Of a stretch of 64,000 nucleotides of DNA, positions 12,050-64,000 are shown one piece after another (position 1 is the stretch's first letter; every line of letters starts with the position of its first letter). The position numbers were made by a program, and so were the translations under genes. The stretch comes from Parapristionchus giblindavisi (lineage: Eukaryota > Nematoda > Chromadorea > Rhabditida > Diplogasteridae), in the NCBI GenBank assembly GCA_943737045.1, contig CALSFV010000022.1, forward strand, positions 1-64,000, given 5' to 3'. Under the pieces are notes generated by a model, which searched no databases, was not told where the DNA came from, and saw nothing but the letters and a program-made list of their open reading frames with translations.

Positions 12050-12960
12050 ACGAAAGCGGAGGAAAAGTACAGATTTAGAGGGAGTCCGGTAGGGTTTGGT
12101 TAAACCAACACCCTACTTTGCTCTGACCAGACCCTCTCACCGTCCCTGTCTGCGAGTTAAAATTAGCATTTGGTAAGGGTTAAATAATACGTATTGCGCT
12201 AAAAAAACAAGATGGAAAGTATAAATCGGCTAGTTTCACAGGTTCAAGCGAAATCCTGACGACGAGAAGTCTTAAACAGAAGTTCAATTAACAGAAAATT
12301 GAAAAGAAAATTGGTAAATTCAAATTCCGATTGTCCATCGGAACCATGGAAACGGCCAATTTTCGGAAGCACAAGTCCAACAAAGATCCAACAAAGTGGA
12401 CTGATTTACAATTTTGTTATTGATTTAGTCCGAGAGTAACTACTAGAAAATAAGAGAGAGAGAGAAGACATAGAAGGGGTTTAGTGTGTGAGTGGGGGGC
12501 TCTACCTCTAGAAGTATTTCTCTCCCTCTCCTTTTTTCACTCTCTCTGTCTCTCCCTCTCTACCTCTTCTTCTCTCCCTCTTCTTCCTCCCATTCCATGT
12601 CTCTCCCTGTCCCCCAGGGCTTTCTTTGCATGGTTCAGTTCTCGAGTGACATCATAAAAACGAGAATCTTTTTTCTTGGAATTCTGTCCATGCCCGACAA
12701 TTATGGTAAGACATACGTTTAAATCGTCTAATCTAAGGTATTTTTAACGTAGGCAGAAAACGCCGTATACCGTAGTGGTTAGTCCTTATGCAGACCACAT
12801 ATAGGATGGAATAAAAGTAACAGAGCATACCATTGCTCAGATATTGGGTGAGGACTGGCTGTATTTCTGGCGGCAGTGGCACCAAGGACAATAGAATGCA
12901 TTCATATTATTGGAGAGAGAAACAGCGAAGGTGGTATTTTTTTGAAAACCGCATGACTTC
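12050..12960. other. No gene seen
   Basis: Mixed sequence with a CT-rich patch (12520-12620). A partial box-A-like CCGTAGTGGTTAG near 12771 is not followed by a clear box B. Confidence 0.45.
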
Positions 12961-12966
12961 CTTTAT

Positions 12967-13088
12967 ATCACAGCGTTCTCATGACTTTCAAAGCAAGAAC
13001 GACCGCTCAACATACAAGCTCTCTCGAATACAATGGTCTCTCCTTTGTCTTGCTTTGGAAGAAAAATGGCTTGGACCAGAATACTGTG
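12967..13088. repeat. Dispersed repeat, inverted partner of 4604-4725
   Basis: Reverse complement of the 4604-4725 sequence. The 100-aa ORF that spans it has no matching exon context and is explained by the repeat. Confidence 0.7.
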
Positions 13089-14650
13089 ATATTCAAGGTT
13101 ACAGATTCTATACTTCTTTAGAACGTAGAAAATGAATCTGGAAATTATGCTAAATGAACAGGAACATTTGCTACATGTCGATCGTGCAACTTTGCAGAAC
13201 GATTTCTCAGAATCTCCTGCTAACTGTGATACTGTACTTTCGCCACTACTTTAGAACAAGGGACCAGAACACCGGGCAAGTACAAAAGGACGTGAAAAAT
13301 GAAATTAAGACAAACGAAAGGACGTTTATATTATTTCAATTATACTATTATTTTGGACTGGTACCCTATTCTGAAGTAGTGCCGTACTTTCGATATCTAT
13401 CTCTAAGGATATGACTGCATTTTCTTGCACTTTCGAGTATTTCGGATATGGAAACGAGGATGAATGAACTTATTGAGTAACAGGCCTAACTATAAGACAA
13501 AAGGCGCTATCTGACTATTCAATTCGGGAAAGTACAGAGAAGATTCAGATGAAATAAATAGATTGAAACTAAAGATCAAAGGTTTGAATATGCGGCGAAT
13601 GAGGAAGTTGAGAATTTTCATCGGATATGAATGCCTTCCCTTTCTCAAGCTCTCTCCGCCTCTATCCCATCTCTCCCCCCTCTCTCTCTCTCCCTTTCTC
13701 TCTCTCCCCTCCATCTCCCGAACTCTCCTCTTCCTCCCCTCTCTCAGATAAGGAGGAAGGAAGAAAAGGACGGAAAAATTCGAAAGAACAATGTGAGGAA
13801 GGACAAATGCGCTGAACGGGTTTGAATGAAAGAGGATATTGCTGGATAGGGAAATAGATAGATTTCAGGTGGTTTACCTGTGATAGACAGACCCATCGGC
13901 GTACGCCCCGGGATTTGATGTATGCTGCGTATTCAAAATAACGCTTCACCCAAGTTCTCAGAATATCCTCTTATAGAAACAAACTAACGTTTTCTTCCCG
14001 AATTGAAGTATTTGTAAATTCGAAATACAAGTAATCTATGTATCTCTCTTTTCCTCGACTTATCGTTTCACTCTCTATCCCTTCCCTCTCCCTTTATTTT
14101 CTCTGATTCCATCAATGCATTAATATTTGCCATTTGTAGAAGAGGATAATAATGAGAGGCCTTTTATATAAAGTAGAAAAGGTCGTTAGCATAAGATTTA
14201 CTCGAAAACATCTCTGAATAAAACTACATGGAAATACGAAAGGAATGATTCTGTAGAAATGTGAGTTTAAGAGAATATCATAATATAAATATCATTCTTG
14301 TTCTTTTGTACGGAAGCTTTGACTGTAATCAAGTAATCGCTATGTATAGAACATTTACAAGCAGGCCGATTGGACGAGCATCGTCAAGTTTTCGTGGGTT
14401 ATTCGGCTATTCTAATCAAGTTTCATATGCTGACGTTTTCATGAATGGAGATGACTTCTCTCAGAGACGAAAGGATAAATCTTGTGGATAAGAAGATTCC
14501 CACCTGTTTTGGCCCCCTCTGCATTTAATGCGCTGATAGGATAAATATGTATGTATGTATAGAACATTTCATCATATTTGATATCACGTGCTAATCTTTC
14601 TATGCATTTGCCCCATAAGTAACCTATCTTTAAGAAATATTTAAATATTT
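13089..14650. other. No gene seen
   Basis: AT-rich with one CT tract (13635-13745). It lies just beyond the 3' end of the giant gene. No exon is supported. Confidence 0.5.
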
Positions 14651-14707
14651 TTATTACTGATAGAATTTTTTTATTCAATCAGAGATATACTTGATGTGTT
14701 GTCAAGA

Positions 14708-14713
14708 TTTATT
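14708..14713 (-). terminator. Polyadenylation signal AATAAA
   Basis: On the minus strand AATAAA lies about 40 nt after the stop codon of the giant gene, a suitable place for 3'-end formation. A second AATAAA (14670-14675) follows about 35 nt later and could be an alternative signal. No trailing coding exon is visible beyond it. Confidence 0.6.
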
Positions 14714-14753
14714 CAGGATCGACGATATATTCGTCAGTGACCCTGTCACAATA

Positions 14754-61105
<46,352 letters not shown>

Positions 61106-61108
<3 letters not shown>

Positions 61109-61113
61109 CCTTG
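61106..61113 (-). promoter_or_regulatory. Probable 3' splice acceptor just 5' of the start codon (trans-splice or UTR intron)
   Basis: On the minus strand an AT-rich stretch ends in TTCAAG, then a single G, then the ATG of the signal-peptide exon. In nematodes an acceptor this close to the ATG often receives a spliced leader. No matching upstream exon is visible, so trans-splicing is favoured. No TATA box or other promoter element was recognised in 61.1-62.7 kb. Confidence 0.45.
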
Positions 61114-61709
61114 AATATTTAAAATAATATAATTATTAATGTAATTATTAAATTAATAGTATTATTGTTAATAGAATATTGAAAATAATTTAGAAAAAAT
61201 CTTACACGAACGATGGGGCAACCGATCTGAAGACGGAGAATGAGATTGAATGAAAGAAAAATCGTTCTGAATGATCTAAAAATTTAAATCATAGTAAATA
61301 TTCAAATCCCTTCAAACAAAGAAAGCGAGAGACAGAGGACAGAGGGGAGAACCAAATTATCATGCTTTAAGCATAATATCAAATTCAAATTATTCGATTT
61401 ACTTTAGAATAAGTATTCCATGATTTTAACATTGTTTTGCAGAGCTCACTCCGTCTCTAAAGAGATCAAGTGCAAAAAAATCTAAATCGTGAAAAAGTCA
61501 AGATCAAGACATGGGGATAATACCATATAGATAAATACCCAGGTATTTTCTTACTCTTCCATCGCGGTGCTCCCCACGGCGTACCCCGCAAGCAAAAATT
61601 GACCGATTATATATACAGATACAGGTTGCTCCGATGCAGCTCATCATTATTACTAACTTCATACTTTAGGCTAATTCGATGAAGCTGAATTTGAATGTGA
61701 GATCATGAC

Positions 61710-62526
61710 GTAATATAGGGTGATGTAAACAATAAATTGTGGCAAACTTGTGCTTTTTGCAGGTGCGTGACAAGGATTGACAACTTTATCGCACCCAATT
61801 GCAGTCAGACATCAAATTTAATACAGATTGTTGTCAATGTGTCTAATAAATATTAGTGGTTGCAATTAATGAATGAACTGTTGACAGACAAGAAAAATGA
61901 GGATGATACAAGTCATGACCAGAGAAATGTGCTTCTTTCTAGTCAGACAACAAAAAATCTTCTTTTTGATGTCAATCGATTCTTGCCTTCTCATTGACAT
62001 CAAAACGAATATTTTTTGTTGTCTGAATAGAAAGAAGCACATTTCTCTAGTCATTCCATTTTTTGGTGCATTTTCACATCCTCATAATAATGAGACGATA
62101 GTTCATTAGTCAAAGCGGCGCACCTCAGACGGGTTTGGTGACGCGGCGGAGAGTGTGACAGAGAGAATCATTTGATGCCATCTCGCACGCACACCCTCTC
62201 TAATGCAGCCCACCAAACCCGCCTGGCATCCGCCTCGCCCTCTTTATAAGTTGGAAAACGTGATTAGCCATTCATTGTTGCCTCGCTATTACAGAGGCTG
62301 AACTAAAGTGTTCTGACATGTATCATCCCCAGTTTTCTTGTCTGTCTACAAAATAGTCACTATCTGTTGCCACATTTATTTATTTCATACTTTTGACTAC
62401 AATCGTTTTACTTTTTGAAGTCTGACAACAAAGTTCTCCGATAAAGTTGTCAATCGTTTGCCGTTGTCACACACCTGCAAAAAGCACAAGTTTGCCAAAA
62501 TTTATTGTTTACATCACCCTATATTA
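61710..62526. mobile_element. 817-bp inverted-repeat element with nested hairpin, upstream of the gene
   Basis: Outer ends TAATATAGGGTGATGTAAAC ... GTTTACATCACCCTATATTA, with arms of about 90 bp that also contain GCTTTTTGCAGGTG. Inside, 61897-62060 is a second hairpin (GAGAAATGTGCTTCTTTC and its mirror, GATGTCAAT stem). No coding is supported. It lies about 0.6 kb upstream of the start codon. Confidence 0.8.
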
Positions 62527-62747
62527 TTGGTTATGGTTCTTTGATTCGATAAAGAAGTTTAGATACTCCTCCATTGGACATCAAGTCTTCCTACGATACA
62601 ATAGCGTTGTATCCGGATCTATATATTTATTTATTTTTACTATAATATTATACATCAAAAATATGTTACCACAAGTGAAATACAATTGAAATGAATACAT
62701 TTACATAAGGTGAAATAAACGAAGAGATAAACATCAAAGATCATATC

Positions 62748-63975
62748 AGGTTGGTTAAAAAGTCCGGCACATTTTGAGGGTGTTTTTGCTGCGATGTCGC
62801 TGTTCGTGTAAACATCTGATCTAATTCCCCATAGGTGGGTTAGAGAGTGTGAACATCTTTTATTATTTTTCACTAGGTCAACAATTCAATATCATTGCCC
62901 ACGAGCAATGGCGGTTGTTTAAATTCCGTCAGTTTTTTACTGATTTACCTCATATTCCCGTAATTCTCAAAGCTAAAAGAACAGAAAGGGAAAAACCAAA
63001 TCAACACCGTGTACGGCGAGAAGACATTCGTCCATCACATGCTGAGCAAATGGTACGAATTGTTCAAGAAGAAGAAGTGCGACCTCGAAGACCAGCAGAG
63101 GTCGGGTCGTCCCCTTTATCCGTATGTGGGCCTTTTGCGGAGAACGTTGGAGAAGAGCCCGTACCAGACCGATATGGAGCAGGTACTTGGGGCCTCCCAT
63201 GCTACTATTGTCCTCGAATTAGAATCAGTCGGGAAGACTAAAAAGTTTAGAAGAATGTTACCCCATTCCCTGACCAATTTCGATCGTCAGAGTTGGATCG
63301 ACACGTTGTTGAAACTCCTCACCTCCCATCGCCGGTTCGAATGACTCGATCGAATCATGACTTTCGATGAGAAGTGGGTGATGTATTCTAACGTTGAACC
63401 CAAGGGCGGGTGGCTCAGTTCCGGAGTATCCCCGGACCCCGTCCTTGATGCAGAAATTGTTGACAAAAAAACAGGTGTGGTTTTTGTGGTTGTCTTTCCG
63501 TGGCACTGAGTATTGGGAACTGCTAAAGCACCATCGAGACCGATGTCTACATTCATCAACTACGTAGCCTGAAATTTCATTTCGATTCCGCGTGGGGAAG
63601 TACATCACAAATATCATTTCTGCATGACAACGCCAGATCAGAATTCACGAAAAAGAGCAAGAACGAGCTCTCGTTGTATAGTCCTTCCTATGCCACCCAT
63701 CCTACAGCGTGGACCTGGCTCCTTATGATTACCACCTATTCTCCGATCTTCAACGTCATCTCGATGAGCACGACTTCCAGAATGAGACCGACCTCAATCG
63801 CGACATCGTCCACTACTTTGGCTCTAAGTCCTCGGAGTGGTAGGCAAGTGGGGCCCTGGCCCTGCAGGGGAGATCGACGAAGGTCATCGCTGATGATGGC
63901 CAATTCGCTGTCTATTACTGAGACGCACGATAAACAAGTTTGACCAAAAAATGTACCGGACTTTCTAACCAACCT
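62748..63975 (+). mobile_element. mariner element 2, degraded transposase
   Basis: 1,228 bp with terminal repeats AGGTTGGTTAAAAAGTCCGG and its mirror. Plus-strand fragments are typical of mariner transposase: DLEDQQRSGRP (linker after the DNA-binding domain), FDEKWVMYSN (first catalytic Asp) and HPSYSVDLAPYDYHLFSDLQ (third Asp block). Several frameshifts and stops separate the pieces. It differs from mariner element 1 in both ends and protein, so it belongs to another lineage. It is upstream of the giant gene and in the opposite orientation. Confidence 0.9.
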
Positions 63976-64000
63976 AATAGATAGATTTCAGGTGATAAAC

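Noticed and set aside
12833..13135. 100-aa ORF
   Set aside because: Largely made of the dispersed repeat shared with 4604-4725 in inverted orientation.

Overview
The window looks like AT-rich nematode nuclear DNA. The signs are very short exons (20-275 nt) bounded by T-rich acceptors (TTTCAG, TTTTAG) and GTAAGT-like donors, D34D mariner elements, many hairpin-type non-autonomous transposons, and purine-rich satellites. A rhabditid or diplogastrid worm is plausible, but the genus cannot be fixed from the sequence.

Layout. About 1-14.65 kb holds no gene I can support. It contains a truncated foldback transposon (1-1296), copies of a short palindromic MITE, GA/CT tracts, and a 1.6 kb all-purine block made of two adjacent minisatellites (31-bp units, then 45-bp units, 10.33-11.91 kb). 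From 61.1 kb down to 14.75 kb the minus strand carries what I read as ONE gene of about 46 kb and about 157 exons. All exon phases are compatible end to end except at one decayed module. The upstream flank (61.1-64 kb) has a nested hairpin element and a dead mariner.

The predicted product is about 4,445 residues: a signal peptide; two tandem N-terminal Cys-containing units of about 178 aa; 47 tandem modules of about 80 aa (one broken), each normally encoded by three exons and bounded by phase-1 introns; a different Cys-rich juxtamembrane region; a Thr-rich stalk; one transmembrane segment; and a tail of about 40 aa ending in IVL. I infer a type I cell-surface protein, perhaps an adhesin or receptor. 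I do not recognise the repeat family. Between 47.3 and 30.8 kb the modules form a higher-order array: a four-module cassette (types a-b-c-d) repeated six times. Neighbouring copies are near-identical even in introns, which indicates recent tandem duplication or gene conversion.

The introns of this gene collect mobile DNA: a 2.2 kb and a 1.9 kb foldback element, another 1.3 kb foldback, two Tc1/mariner elements, many MITEs, tRNA-derived (SINE-like) sequences, a 250-bp AAT microsatellite and a GC-rich block of CCCCGCGAG motifs. No insertion I found interrupts a coding exon, so the reading frame appears to be under selection. Exon borders were placed by eye from splice signals, phase and homology between modules, and individual borders may be off by a base or more.
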